Positions 8,801-17,093 of a stretch of 64,000 nucleotides of DNA are shown piece by piece (the first letter of the stretch is position 1; every line of letters starts with the position of its first letter). Under the pieces are notes generated by a model. It worked only from the letters and a program-made list of their open reading frames with translations, was not told the DNA's origin and searched no databases. This DNA is from Psychrobacillus vulpis (GTDB taxonomy: Bacteria > Bacillota > Bacilli > Bacillales_A > Planococcaceae): NCBI RefSeq assembly GCF_006861825.1, contig NZ_VDGI01000014.1, positions 50,598 to 114,597 on the forward strand. Direction: 5' to 3'. The position numbers were made by a program, and so were the translations under genes.

Positions 8801-9532
8801 TCATTCATCTTCTAGCAACTCTTTTAAAAATTTTTCTCTATGATCCAAAAAATATTTAGTCAGCTGATAATGACCAGTCATTTCATATTCTATTTCTTCT
8901 ATCTTCCCCTCATCAAAACTAAATATTGTCGCATTAGGATAACCTAAAATAATGGGAGAATGCGTTGCGATGATGAACTGACAACCTTCTGCAGTTACGA
9001 GATCATGCATGATACGTAAAAAAGCTAATTGTCTTTGAGGTGAAAGCGCAGCTTCGGGCTCATCTAGTAAGTATATAGCTCTTCCATTGAAACGATTTAA
9101 AAATAATGACAAAAATGATTCCCCATGTGATTGTTCATGGAGTGATTTCCCACCATAATTATGAATGACACCACCGAATTCTCTTTCTAGATCATCAATA
9201 TGCGATGCAAACTGATAAAAAGATTCTGCTCGAAGGAAAAAACCATTTGTTATTTTCGGCATCCATGATAATCGAATATATTTCCCTAAAGCACTTTCGG
9301 AAGCATCTACTTCATAGAGATTATTTTTGCTTCCTCCCGCTGTATTAAACTCACAATTATCCGCAATTCCTTCTAGTAAAGTAGACTTCCCTGTGCCATT
9401 TTCACCTACTAAGAATGTTACGTTATTTGTTAGTTCAAGTTCGGATAAATGTTTTATTGTCGGTATCGTGAAAGGATACTGTTCTTCTAAATTCGGTTCA
9501 TCTCGTAATATAGTGATTTTCTTTAAAAACAT
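8801..9532 (-). CDS. AAA/ABC-like stand-alone ATPase
   Basis: A 243-residue cytoplasmic ATPase with Walker A GENGTGKST (about 43-51), an SHGES signature (134-138), Walker B AIYLLDEPEAALS and a switch His in IIATHSP. This is the compact predicted-ATPase group (COG3910 type) related to SMC/Rad50-like and OLD heads but without a coiled-coil insert or nuclease domain. Function unknown. The ATG at 9532 is chosen because GGAGTG lies eight bases upstream; an ATG two codons earlier is too close to it. Divergent to the DUF3298-like gene. Confidence 0.75.
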   Translation of the reverse strand: MFLKKITILRDEPNLEEQYPFTIPTIKHLSELELTNNVTFLVGENGTGKSTLLEGIADNCEFNTAGGSKNNLYEVDASESALGKYIRLSWMPKITNGFFLRAESFYQFASHIDDLEREFGGVIHNYGGKSLHEQSHGESFLSLFLNRFNGRAIYLLDEPEAALSPQRQLAFLRIMHDLVTAEGCQFIIATHSPIILGYPNATIFSFDEGKIEEIEYEMTGHYQLTKYFLDHREKFLKELLEDE

Positions 9533-9586
9533 ATGCATTCACTCCTACACATAAATTGTACAATTAAACTAGAAAGGATGTGGAAC

Positions 9587-10195
9587 TTGGATCTGCCTGT
9601 TCATATCGAAACAAAGCATATTCGCAAATCATCACCAAAAATAAACGTATATTACCCTATTGTAACGAAATTACCTCATCCACATATCGAAAAAAAAATA
9701 AATGATGAAATTATTTCTACCCTTAATAAACTTCTCATTGAACAAGGTTTTTACAATGAGAATTTAGAAGAAATGATAGGTCAATATGAGATTAAAACAA
9801 ATGAGCGCGGAATATTGAGCTTATCCTTATTAGTCTATTCCTTTACCGGTGGAGCTCACGGATTAACGCTCGTCCAATCATTAACATTTGACGTAACTAC
9901 TGGCAAGCAATACTCATTAAAAGAATTATTTAAACAAGATAGTCAATATGTAAAGATTCTTTCTGAAATGATCGGAAAAAAAATTGTAGAATGGAAAGTT
10001 CCTATTTTAGAAGAATTTAGCGGAATTCGTCCTGACCAAGACTTTTATATAGCTGATCACAGCCTCGTTATTTACTTTCAAGTATATGAAATTACACCGT
10101 ATGTATATGGTTTTCCATACTTTCCAATCGCGATTAAAGATATCGAAAATATAGTTCGACCAGATGGTCCTCTAGATAAGTTGCTTCCGTTCTAG
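9587..10195 (+). CDS. DUF3298/DUF4163-type protein (RsiV/PdaC-like fold)
   Basis: About 202 residues. KINVYYPIVTKLPHPHIEKKIN, SFTGGAHGLTLVQSLTFD, TTGKQYSLKELF and a C-terminal DFYIADHSLVIYFQVYEITPYV follow the DUF4163-DUF3298 layout seen in the outer domain of the anti-sigma factor RsiV and in the N-terminal part of the deacetylase PdaC. No signal peptide or anchor is seen, so it may act in the cytoplasm or leave by another route. AGAAAGGA favours the TTG at 9587 over the ATG three codons earlier, which would overlap the ribosome site. Confidence 0.7.
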   Translation: MDLPVHIETKHIRKSSPKINVYYPIVTKLPHPHIEKKINDEIISTLNKLLIEQGFYNENLEEMIGQYEIKTNERGILSLSLLVYSFTGGAHGLTLVQSLTFDVTTGKQYSLKELFKQDSQYVKILSEMIGKKIVEWKVPILEEFSGIRPDQDFYIADHSLVIYFQVYEITPYVYGFPYFPIAIKDIENIVRPDGPLDKLLPF

Positions 10196-10270
10196 CTTGT
10201 TCGACAAATTATTCTTTTGTTCACTCATTAAGGTATGGCTATAGGAATAGTATGTATCAAAGGAGTGATT

Positions 10271-11062
10271 ATGTTTAGTTTATTTGTGACGAGATCATTG
10301 GATGAAATTCGTTTTTGGTCAAGAATTATGAAAGAACATGCTTTATTTTTAAGTCTTGGCTTTAGTTTTGATGATAAGAAATTAATTCAAGAAGCACTAG
10401 AATTTGTTTCTTTATTTGAAAAAATTGAGGAAAAGCTAAGTACTTATTCCCCACAGTCTGATCCAGAGGAAATAAAAAGATTTAATATTCAAGTGTATCA
10501 AGCCGCTACTGCCATATGGGCTTATAAAAGAAAAGTACTAGGGCTCATTTTACGATGCGAAATTAGATCAAATAACTATGCATTATTAGTAGATCATACA
10601 AGTAGAGAAGCGGCCTATTTTGTCAATCGATTAAAAGAATTAAATGCAGGAAAGCTCGAGCCTAGGGCTGACGACATTATTAAAGAAAATGTTTTCTTTC
10701 TAAAAATTATGGCAGACCATTCTAAATTTATCGGCCACCTCTTAGATCCTTCGGAAAGAAAATTAGTAGACCAAGCACGTGATTTCAGTCATGATTTTGA
10801 TCAGCTTGTTTTTCAGGCACTCGATTTAGATTCCATGCGCCCACAATCCGAAACTACTCCTATTTTAGATCAATTCCTTGATCAAAACCGTGTTTCTGTT
10901 GTATCACTTAGAGACTTTAAAAAAGCGGCAAGAGATTTAATAGAAGCTTGTCGTATAAAAAGTAATATTCATCCTCTTCTAGCCGACCATGTTTTCCGAG
11001 AAGCTGAAAGATTTCTTCATATTATTGATATGTATGAAAATACCCTTCTTTCAAATAAATAA
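10271..11062 (+). CDS. DUF2935 domain protein, two helical repeats
   Basis: 263 residues, all-helical, with two similar halves. Each half has a His-rich helix start (EIRFWSRIMKEHALFL; ENVFFLKIMADHSKFIGHL) and a second block (VDHTSREAAYFVNRL; ADHVFREAERFLHII). This is the DUF2935 layout, in which paired His/Glu residues suggest a di-metal site in each helical bundle. Known only from Bacillales and Clostridia; the role is unknown. AAAGGAGTG stands before the ATG at 10271. It stands alone ahead of a 1.4-kb repeat tract. Confidence 0.8.
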   Translation: MFSLFVTRSLDEIRFWSRIMKEHALFLSLGFSFDDKKLIQEALEFVSLFEKIEEKLSTYSPQSDPEEIKRFNIQVYQAATAIWAYKRKVLGLILRCEIRSNNYALLVDHTSREAAYFVNRLKELNAGKLEPRADDIIKENVFFLKIMADHSKFIGHLLDPSERKLVDQARDFSHDFDQLVFQALDLDSMRPQSETTPILDQFLDQNRVSVVSLRDFKKAARDLIEACRIKSNIHPLLADHVFREAERFLHIIDMYENTLLSNK

Positions 11063-11066
11063 TATG

Positions 11067-11400
11067 TCTAAGAAATGCGCAGGCGCTCCTTTATGTGCAT
11101 CTTCTCTTCATCGTTTCTAGCGTGCTTTGGACATCATTTCAGCCATCTTATTACCGGATAAGTTTTAAGAGGGAAGGGAAGTGTCAAGCTACTTCCCGTC
11201 CCTCTTTTTCGGTAATCCTATGGCTGTCGTTTGTCCGTTGCCCGCTTGAAACGGTTGGAGTCACGTGGCTTTTGCTTTAGGTTAATGAAAGAAATACATA
11301 CTATCTACCTGGAGAGCGGCGCCCGAAGATACAATTTCGTGCGCTCTTCGCTTCTCAATTTAGAGATGCTGCTTATTTTTTTTCAACTAGTAATGCCATA
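11067..11400. repeat. Repeat family A, copy 3
   Basis: Same order as copies 1 and 2: gcgcaggcgct, tctagcgtgctttggac, ccggataag, a hairpin at 11168-11205 (arm agagggaagggaagt), tctttttcgg, tgtccgttgcccgcttgaaa, then a second imperfect palindrome (cgcccgaagatacaatttcgtgcg). Pairing in the long hairpin is retained with one mismatch. Confidence 0.75.
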
Positions 11401-11420
11401 AAACATATGAACAAAAACGA

Positions 11421-11475
11421 GGCCGGTGAAAAACTTGAAATTAGTACTTTTATAGGTACTATTTACTGTATCCTT
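11421..11475. repeat. Family C element, left-end fragment
   Basis: ggtgaaaaacttgaaattag ... ggtactatttactgtat matches the left ends of the C elements at 4154 and 59235. The remainder of the element is absent. Confidence 0.6.
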
Positions 11476-11520
11476 TTTTATATGTGGATCCTTAAGAATC
11501 CATACTCTACTTTTTTTTCT

Positions 11521-12233
11521 AGAAAATCGTTGAAAAAGGCGACACTCCTGCGGGAATAGCGTTAGCCGAAGACCCCGCAGCGAAGCGAGGAGGCTGAGGC
11601 AACGCCCGCGGAAAGGGAGACCACTGAAAAAGTCACTTTTTTTCAAAAAATAAAAACGAAATCCCATAATTCCTTCACTTTTTAGGGTGTTTATGGGGAC
11701 GTCATGTCAATTTTGATACAAATATACTTCTCAAGTGGTGACTTTATTTTCTGAATTTTGGTTTTTCAGTGGCCTCCGGAAAGGGAGCCGTTTCAACGAT
11801 TTTCTTATTTATTGGAATATTGGACAACCTGATCTGGATGCAGGAGCGTAGCGAAGGTACTGAAAAAATGTCTATTTTTTAAGGTAATACTTTTTTATTT
11901 CTAGAAAATCGTTGAAAAAGGCGACACTCCTGTGGGAATAGCGTTAGTCGAAGACCCCGCAGCGAAGCGAGGAGGCTGAGGCAACGCCCGCGGAAAGGGA
12001 GCCGTTTCAACGATTTTCTTATTTATTGGAATATTGGACAACCTGATCTGGATGCAGGAGCGTAGCGAAGGTACTGAAAAACTGTCTATTTTTTAAGGTA
12101 ATACTTTTTCATTTCTAGAAAATCGTTGAAAAAGGCGACACTCCTGCGGGAATAGCGTTAGTCGAAGACCCCGCAGCGAAGCGAGGAGGCTGAGGCAACG
12201 CCCGCGGAAAGGGAGCCGTTTCAACGATTTTCT
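11521..12233. repeat. Three tandem 214-bp units carrying family B elements
   Basis: Family B is a 117-bp element with inverted ends AGAAAATCGTTGAAA / TTTCAACGATTTTCT and a GC-rich palindromic interior (actcctgcgggaatagcg ... cgcccgcggaaagggagcc). Intact copies lie at 11903-12019 and 12117-12233, and an interrupted one at 11521-11805. The starts at 11903 and 12117 are 214 bp apart; the first start is 382 bp before the second, i.e. 214 plus a 168-bp insertion. The 97-bp spacer (ttggacaacctgatctgg ...) is repeated too. No gene is present. Confidence 0.85.
11620..11776. mobile_element. Family D: 157-bp MITE-like insertion inside family B
   Basis: The segment begins ACCACTGAAAAAG and ends TTTTTCAGTGGCCTC, giving inverted ends of about 15 bp when the adjoining gag is counted. 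It is bracketed by the direct repeat CGGAAAGGGAG (11609-11619 and 11777-11787). Removing 168 bp restores a perfect 117-bp family B element, as seen 100 bp downstream. The interior is AT-rich and non-coding. The mobilising transposase is unknown. Confidence 0.75.
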
Positions 12234-12286
12234 TATTAATTTGGACAACCCTTCTGGCAAAGAAGAATTATAGGGACTTTTCAGTG

Positions 12287-12405
12287 CCCTTGAGCGAAGC
12301 GAAGGAGGAGGCTCGTCGCTCGCCCGCGAAAAGCGAATGCCAAAGCGCTAAATTCTCGTAGCGGCTATTTGATAGATAATTTATTGGAATGACACTCTTT
12401 CAGCG
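12287..12405. repeat. Family C element, right-half fragment
   Basis: Starts in the GC-rich core (cttgagcgaagcgaaggagg), continues through cgcgaaaagcgaatgcc, agcgctaaattctc and gatagataatttattggaat, and ends at ctctttcagcg, a decayed TTTTTCAGTG end. 12406-12540 shows nothing else but a short segment (tacatcaattttatatactt) also present at 4363. Confidence 0.65.
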
Positions 12406-12570
12406 CCCTTACGAGTCTTTACTAATCCTAGTAATGTACTATAAACACTTGGTCCATAGTACATCAATTTTATATACTTTCTTATCTTTTAAAAAAATGG
12501 ATTAGCTCTAGTGACAGTCTCCCTTTACTACGGTAAAGTTATTATTATGTTAGTGAAGGGGGATTTTAAA

Positions 12571-13347
12571 ATGAAAGCTATATTTTTCGATTTAGATGAC
12601 ACATTACTATGGGATAAAAAAAGTGTAGAAACAGCTTTTCAAAAGACTTGTGAATATGCATCAACGAAAGTCGATATTGATCCAAAAAAATTAGAACAAG
12701 CTGTACGTACAGAAGCAAGTGCATTATATGATACATATGAAACACGTTCTTTTACACAAATGATAGGAATAAATCCATTTGAAGGATTATGGGGAACTTT
12801 CGACGATCCGAGTGATGATTTCCAAAAGATGAAGGCTATTATTCCTGAATATCAAAAAGAATCTTGGACAAGAGGTTTAAGGAAATTGGGGATAGACAAT
12901 GAAGCTCTCGGAAGTGAGCTAGCTCATTTTTTCCCAAATGCACGAAAAGAAAACCCATTTATATACGATGAAACATATGAAGTACTAGATCAGTTAAAAG
13001 GAAAGTATACACTCCTCTTAATGACTAATGGTTCTCCTAGCTTACAAAATACAAAGCTAGAAATTACACCTGAAATTGCTCCTTATTTTGATCACATCCT
13101 AATTTCCGGAGCATTTGGAAAAGGAAAACCTGACCCATCTATTTTTGAACATGCATTAAATCTAGTAGGATTGCAAGCAAATGAAGTTCTTATGGTCGGC
13201 GATAATTTAATGACTGACATACTTGGATCCTCGAAAGTTGGCATGAAGTCTGTTTGGATTAATCGAGAAAATAAACAAGCAAGTGATGAAGTAAAGCCTA
13301 CATATACAATCGAAAACTTGCGAGAACTTCTAACGATTCTGGCATAA
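12571..13347 (+). CDS. HAD-family phosphatase, YsaA-like (probable phosphoserine phosphatase)
   Basis: 258 residues. HAD motif I is FFDLDDTLLW, motif II LLMTNGSPS, motif III Lys in GAFGKGKPDPS, motif IV MVGDNLMTDILGS, with an alpha-helical C1 cap between I and II. The sequence closely follows B. subtilis YsaA (MIGINPFEGLW, YDETYEVLDQLKGKY), reported to supply phosphoserine phosphatase activity. The neighbouring serA and aminotransferase fit that role. The ATG at 12571 follows GAAGGGGG; the longer frame has no ribosome site. Substrate is inferred from the family and the context. Confidence 0.82.
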   Translation: MKAIFFDLDDTLLWDKKSVETAFQKTCEYASTKVDIDPKKLEQAVRTEASALYDTYETRSFTQMIGINPFEGLWGTFDDPSDDFQKMKAIIPEYQKESWTRGLRKLGIDNEALGSELAHFFPNARKENPFIYDETYEVLDQLKGKYTLLLMTNGSPSLQNTKLEITPEIAPYFDHILISGAFGKGKPDPSIFEHALNLVGLQANEVLMVGDNLMTDILGSSKVGMKSVWINRENKQASDEVKPTYTIENLRELLTILA

Positions 13348-13378
13348 ACATAAAAGGGACTGAAATACCTTTTATTTA

Positions 13379-13432
13379 AAAAGAGCTTGTCTCATAGTCG
13401 GGAAATCGACTTTTATGAGACAAGCCCTTTTG
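13379..13432. terminator. Intrinsic terminator between HAD gene and serA
   Basis: agagcttgtctcatagtcg pairs with cgacttttatgagacaagc, flanked by aaaa and tttt, so it can stop readthrough from both convergent genes. Confidence 0.8.
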
Positions 13433-13445
13433 TTACTTTTGAGTG

Positions 13446-13541
13446 TTTTTTCCAACTTAGTACGGTTGTTTTCCAACTATGCTGCAATTATTCTAACTAA
13501 CACTTCTTTTTTTCCAACTAAACATTCAAATTTTCCAATTA
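13446..13541. repeat. 21-bp periodic array, core TTGGAAAA (5 units)
   Basis: On the plus strand, TTCCAACT-like cores start at 13450, 13471, 13491, 13512 and 13533 (steps 21, 20, 21, 21); the minus-strand core is AGTTGGAAAA. The bases between cores differ. Two other arrays in the window share the period. It lies between the HAD/serA terminator and the serA stop codon. Confidence 0.75.
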
Positions 13542-13568
13542 AAAAGCGTTAGACTACCTTATAGTGAC

Positions 13569-15155
13569 TTATAAATCAATCGGTGTTGCAGCATAAATAT
13601 CTGCTAAGCCCTTCAGTTGTTCAACACCTGTTTCTTCTACATGCTTATCAATTGCAAGCATCATAATCGCATCTCCGCCTACTTCAGATCGTCCAACCTG
13701 CATCCCGGCAATATTAATCCCCTCTGTAGCAAGAAGCATTCCTACTCGACCGATAGCACCTGGCTGATCTTTATGGCGAATAAATAATAGATGGCCTTCT
13801 GGCACAACGTCTACGACAAAATCATCCACTCGCACAATACGAGCTCCTAGCCCATTTAAAAGTGTACCGGATACTTTACGAGTTTCTGTTGCTGTTTTCA
13901 CTTCCACAGTTATCAAACTAGTAAAGCCTTTAGACTTCGATGTTTTATGTTCATTAACAACAATTCCAATTCGATCAGCAAGGAATTTAGCATTTACATC
14001 GTTTACTGACTCTCCTAATTTACTTCTTAGTAGACCCTTCACTGCGTTTCTTGTTAATGGACCTACTGTCATATTAGCAAGTTCTCCAGAGTAATAAATG
14101 TTTAGCTCTTCTGCCACACCATCAGCTAAGTCATTTAAAAATGCTCCGAGCTTTTCTACTAAATTAAAGTATGGTTCAATTTTCGCCATAATATCTTTTG
14201 GTACAGATGGAAGGTTTACTGGGTTTTTCACTACTCCACCTTGTAAAAAGCTAACAACATCATGAGAAACGTCAATTGCAACGATTTCTTGTGCTTCTAC
14301 CGTACTTGCACCTAAATGAGGAGTAGCAATCACTTGTGGAAGTGTAAGTAACTTATGATCTAAAAATGGCTCTTCCTCAAACACATCTAGTGCTGCTCCT
14401 GCCACCTTGCCAGCTACAATTGCATCATATAATGCGTCTTCATCAATAATACCACCACGTGCACAGTTAATAATTTGAACGCCATCTTTCATTTTTTCGA
14501 AAGCTTCTTTATTAATGATATGTCGTGTTTCTTTCAATAATGGTGTATGGACGGTAATGAAATCAGCTGCTTTGATAACATCTTCAATCGTTCCGAATTG
14601 AACACCTAATTTTTCTGCTTTTTCAGGTGTTAAAAACGGATCATAAGCTATGACATTCATTCGTTGCCCTTTTGCGCGAGCTGCAACCTCTGCTCCAATT
14701 CTTCCAAGTCCAACAACACCTAATGTTTTGTTTTTAACTTCTACCCCAATAAACGATTTGCGATCCCATTTTTGATTTTTCAACGCATAGAAAGCTTGTG
14801 GAATGTTACGCGCAAGAGACATGAGCATCGCTATTGTATGTTCAGCTGCTGAATTCGTATTGCCATCGGGAGCATTTACAACAATAATCCCACGTTCCGT
14901 TGCAGCCGGTAGATCGATATTATCTACCCCAACTCCAGCACGACCGATAATTTTTAAGTTTGTACCTTTTTCAATAATTTCACGAGTTACTTGTGTTTGA
15001 CTACGAACAAGTAGCGCATCAAATTTACCAATTCGTTCACCTAATTGTTCTGGAGTTAAATTTGTCTCTACAACAATGTTAAACTCTTCCGCCTGTCTTA
15101 ATGGGTAGATACCATCTTCGCTTAATGGGTCGCTAATTAATATATTAAATGTCAT
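13569..15155 (-). CDS. serA: D-3-phosphoglycerate dehydrogenase
   Basis: 528 residues, the long SerA form: substrate- and NAD-binding domains, an intervening domain (about 320-445) and a C-terminal ACT domain ([20 protein letters not shown]). The nucleotide-binding motif is [13 protein letters not shown], catalytic Arg is in [11 protein letters not shown] and His in TPHLGAST. It catalyses the first, NAD-dependent step from 3-phosphoglycerate to serine; the ACT domain normally senses serine. The start at 15155 follows AAGGAGAG. It is second in a T-box-controlled operon behind a class V aminotransferase, 121 bp downstream. Confidence 0.96.
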   Translation of the reverse strand: MTFNILISDPLSEDGIYPLRQAEEFNIVVETNLTPEQLGERIGKFDALLVRSQTQVTREIIEKGTNLKIIGRAGVGVDNIDLPAATERGIIVVNAPDGNTNSAAEHTIAMLMSLARNIPQAFYALKNQKWDRKSFIGVEVKNKTLGVVGLGRIGAEVAARAKGQRMNVIAYDPFLTPEKAEKLGVQFGTIEDVIKAADFITVHTPLLKETRHIINKEAFEKMKDGVQIINCARGGIIDEDALYDAIVAGKVAGAALDVFEEEPFLDHKLLTLPQVIATPHLGASTVEAQEIVAIDVSHDVVSFLQGGVVKNPVNLPSVPKDIMAKIEPYFNLVEKLGAFLNDLADGVAEELNIYYSGELANMTVGPLTRNAVKGLLRSKLGESVNDVNAKFLADRIGIVVNEHKTSKSKGFTSLITVEVKTATETRKVSGTLLNGLGARIVRVDDFVVDVVPEGHLLFIRHKDQPGAIGRVGMLLATEGINIAGMQVGRSEVGGDAIMMLAIDKHVEETGVEQLKGLADIYAATPIDL

Positions 15156-15276
15156 TATTGATTCTCTCCTTGTAATTAAATTCACCTTGGCGTATTTTGC
15201 GTCTAGATTTTGAATCGAACTTGTTCGATGAACTCCCTACAAAATCTGTGACATCCGCCGAATGCTTTAACTTTAT

Positions 15277-16431
15277 TCAGCTGAATGAAGCTAAGTATAC
15301 TTGTTGCGCTGCTGCAGTTGCTTTTCCAAGTTCAATGTCTTTTCCGATTTTCTTTAATGCTATTTCGACTGCACTAATGATTTGCAGAACATCTGCTGGT
15401 GAGCAATACCCCATATGACCAATTCGGAATATTTTCCCTGTTAAATGCTGTTGTCCACCTGCAATTGAAATCGCAAATTCTTGCTTTAATATTTTGCGGA
15501 ATTCCTCTGCATCGAAATCTTCTGGTTGAACAGCAGTTACTGTTGGCGATGCATCTTCATCCGTTGTTAATAAAGGAATATTAATTGCTTTAAATGCAGC
15601 ACGAGTCATTTTCTTAAGCAATTCATGGCGTGCATATACGTTTTCTAAACCTTCTGCTTCTATTAAGTTCAATACTTTTTCTAATCCAAACAGTAGTGAT
15701 AGTGCAGGAGTAAATGGTGTAGTATCTTTCAATAAATTATCTCTATATTTCTTTAAATGTAAGTAAAATCTCGGTTGTTCATTTTCTTCAATCACAGTCC
15801 ATGCTCGTTCACTCGCTGCTACAAATGTTAATCCTGCAGGTAACATAAATGCTTTTTGAGAACCGGTCACCATGACATCAATTCCCCAATCGTCCATTTT
15901 TGTTTCTACTCCACCTACGCAAGAAACACCATCAACAACTACTAAAGCTTCTGATACTTCACGAACTGCTTTAGCGAGAATATCAATTGGGTTTAATACT
16001 CCTGTAGAAGTTTCACAATATGTAGAAAACACAACTTTCACTTTCGGATGTTCGACTAAATATGCTTTCACTTCGTCTGGGTTCAATGCTTTGCCCCATT
16101 CGACATTTAGTACATGCGTTTTAATATTGTAAGCTTGGCAAATTTTTGTAAACCTATCTCCAAATGCACCTGTCACAACAACAAGAACTTCATCGCTAGG
16201 CTTCACTACATTTACTACCGCCGTTTCAAGTCCTGCTGTACCACTTCCAGCAATAATCGCAACTTCTTGTTCAGTTCCAAAAACACGTTTTAATCCTGGT
16301 GCAATGTTTTTCAACATTTGAGACGTTTCTTTCCCTCTATGCCCTATCATCGTTTGATTCATTGCTCTTTGTACACTCGGTGGAATTGGACTAGGTCCTG
16401 GAATTCTTAAAATAGTTTGATCTTGTAACAT
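15277..16431 (-). CDS. Class V PLP aminotransferase (serine pathway type)
   Basis: 384 residues with GPSPIPPSVQRAM, the GHRGKE substrate loop, GSGTAGLE for the PLP phosphate, VVDGVSCVGG (Asp to the pyridine N) and the Schiff-base Lys in TGSQKAFMLP. It belongs to the alanine/serine-glyoxylate aminotransferase branch rather than classical SerC. Because it is transcribed with serA under a serine T-box, the likely job is 3-phosphohydroxypyruvate to phosphoserine, replacing SerC. The second of two close ATGs is used because AGGAGG stands nine bases before it. The C-terminal tail ends AAAQQVYLASFS. Confidence 0.85.
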   Translation of the reverse strand: MLQDQTILRIPGPSPIPPSVQRAMNQTMIGHRGKETSQMLKNIAPGLKRVFGTEQEVAIIAGSGTAGLETAVVNVVKPSDEVLVVVTGAFGDRFTKICQAYNIKTHVLNVEWGKALNPDEVKAYLVEHPKVKVVFSTYCETSTGVLNPIDILAKAVREVSEALVVVDGVSCVGGVETKMDDWGIDVMVTGSQKAFMLPAGLTFVAASERAWTVIEENEQPRFYLHLKKYRDNLLKDTTPFTPALSLLFGLEKVLNLIEAEGLENVYARHELLKKMTRAAFKAINIPLLTTDEDASPTVTAVQPEDFDAEEFRKILKQEFAISIAGGQQHLTGKIFRIGHMGYCSPADVLQIISAVEIALKKIGKDIELGKATAAAQQVYLASFS

Positions 16432-16458
16432 AATCATTCTCCTCCTTTTTTTGAAAAA

Positions 16459-16729
16459 CAAAAAAGCCCTTCACTCCCTACAAAAATGTAAGGGGCGAAG
16501 AGCTTGTAAAAACTCACGCGGTACCACCCAAATTTACTGCAATATGAATGCAGCTTCTTAGTTATATGCTTAACGCGCATCATACGAATGAACCTACTAT
16601 CTGTTCAGCTCATCAATTCAAGAGTGCTACCTCATATAGAAATCACTGATTTGCACCATCCATCAGCTCTCTTTAGATTTCAAAATATAAAGCCTATCTC
16701 TATCAAAATTGTTTATGTCGTATTGAATT
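16459..16729 (-). promoter_or_regulatory. T-box leader, specifier AGC (serine)
   Basis: On the minus strand: Stem I opens with AAAGAGAGCTGATGG, has the GGATGGTGCAAATC distal segment and closes with ACTCTTGAA. The bases just before the closing strand read AGC (16626-16628), a serine codon in the specifier position. GGGTGGTACCGC (16518-16529) is the T-box sequence, followed by a terminator (16459-16505) with arms aagctcttcgcccctt and the matching 3' strand plus T-run. Uncharged tRNA-Ser should favour the antiterminator and switch on the aminotransferase and serA. Confidence 0.92.
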
Positions 16730-16735
16730 AAACTC

Positions 16736-16764
16736 ATCATACTCACAGTCATTTTAATTGTCAA
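16736..16764 (-). promoter_or_regulatory. Sigma-A promoter of the T-box/serine operon
   Basis: On the minus strand TTGACA (16759-16764), exactly 17 bp, then TATGAT (16736-16741). Transcription would start near 16729, at the 5' edge of the T-box leader. Confidence 0.8.
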
Positions 16765-16779
16765 TATAGTTAAAAAATT

Positions 16780-16793
16780 TGAAAACGCTATCA
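16780..16793. promoter_or_regulatory. Candidate cre (CcpA) site
   Basis: TGAAAACGCTATCA matches every position of the cre consensus TGWAARCGYTWNCW. It lies 16 bp upstream of the -35 of the serine operon and about 300 bp upstream of the aspartokinase start. CcpA control of either gene is inferred. Confidence 0.55.
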
Positions 16794-17093
16794 TTTTTTA
16801 TCTAAGTAAAAGAAAGCTTGATACAACGCTATTTTTAGACAACAAAAAAAAATAAAAAAATATTATTCGTGTTTAGGTTTAAAAAAATCATCTAAATAGT
16901 TAATCACGCCATAAATATCAACCAATTCACGAACTTTAATTGAATTATAATAAAAATCATCCATATCGCATAAAATAATTTATATTAATTCTCCAAATAT
17001 ATTGACGTTAACTAATATAATTTGTACACTGTATAAAATCATTTGTTTTTCTAGAAAGAACACAACAATTCAATAGAGTAAGGATATGATGAA

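Noticed and set aside
11383..11667. 94-codon minus-strand ORF
   Set aside because: Spans a repeat junction and an inserted element; an accident of repeat composition.
16800..17093. Lysine riboswitch upstream of the aspartokinase gene
   Set aside because: None of the L-box conserved blocks is seen in this AT-rich leader, and no terminator precedes the ATG.
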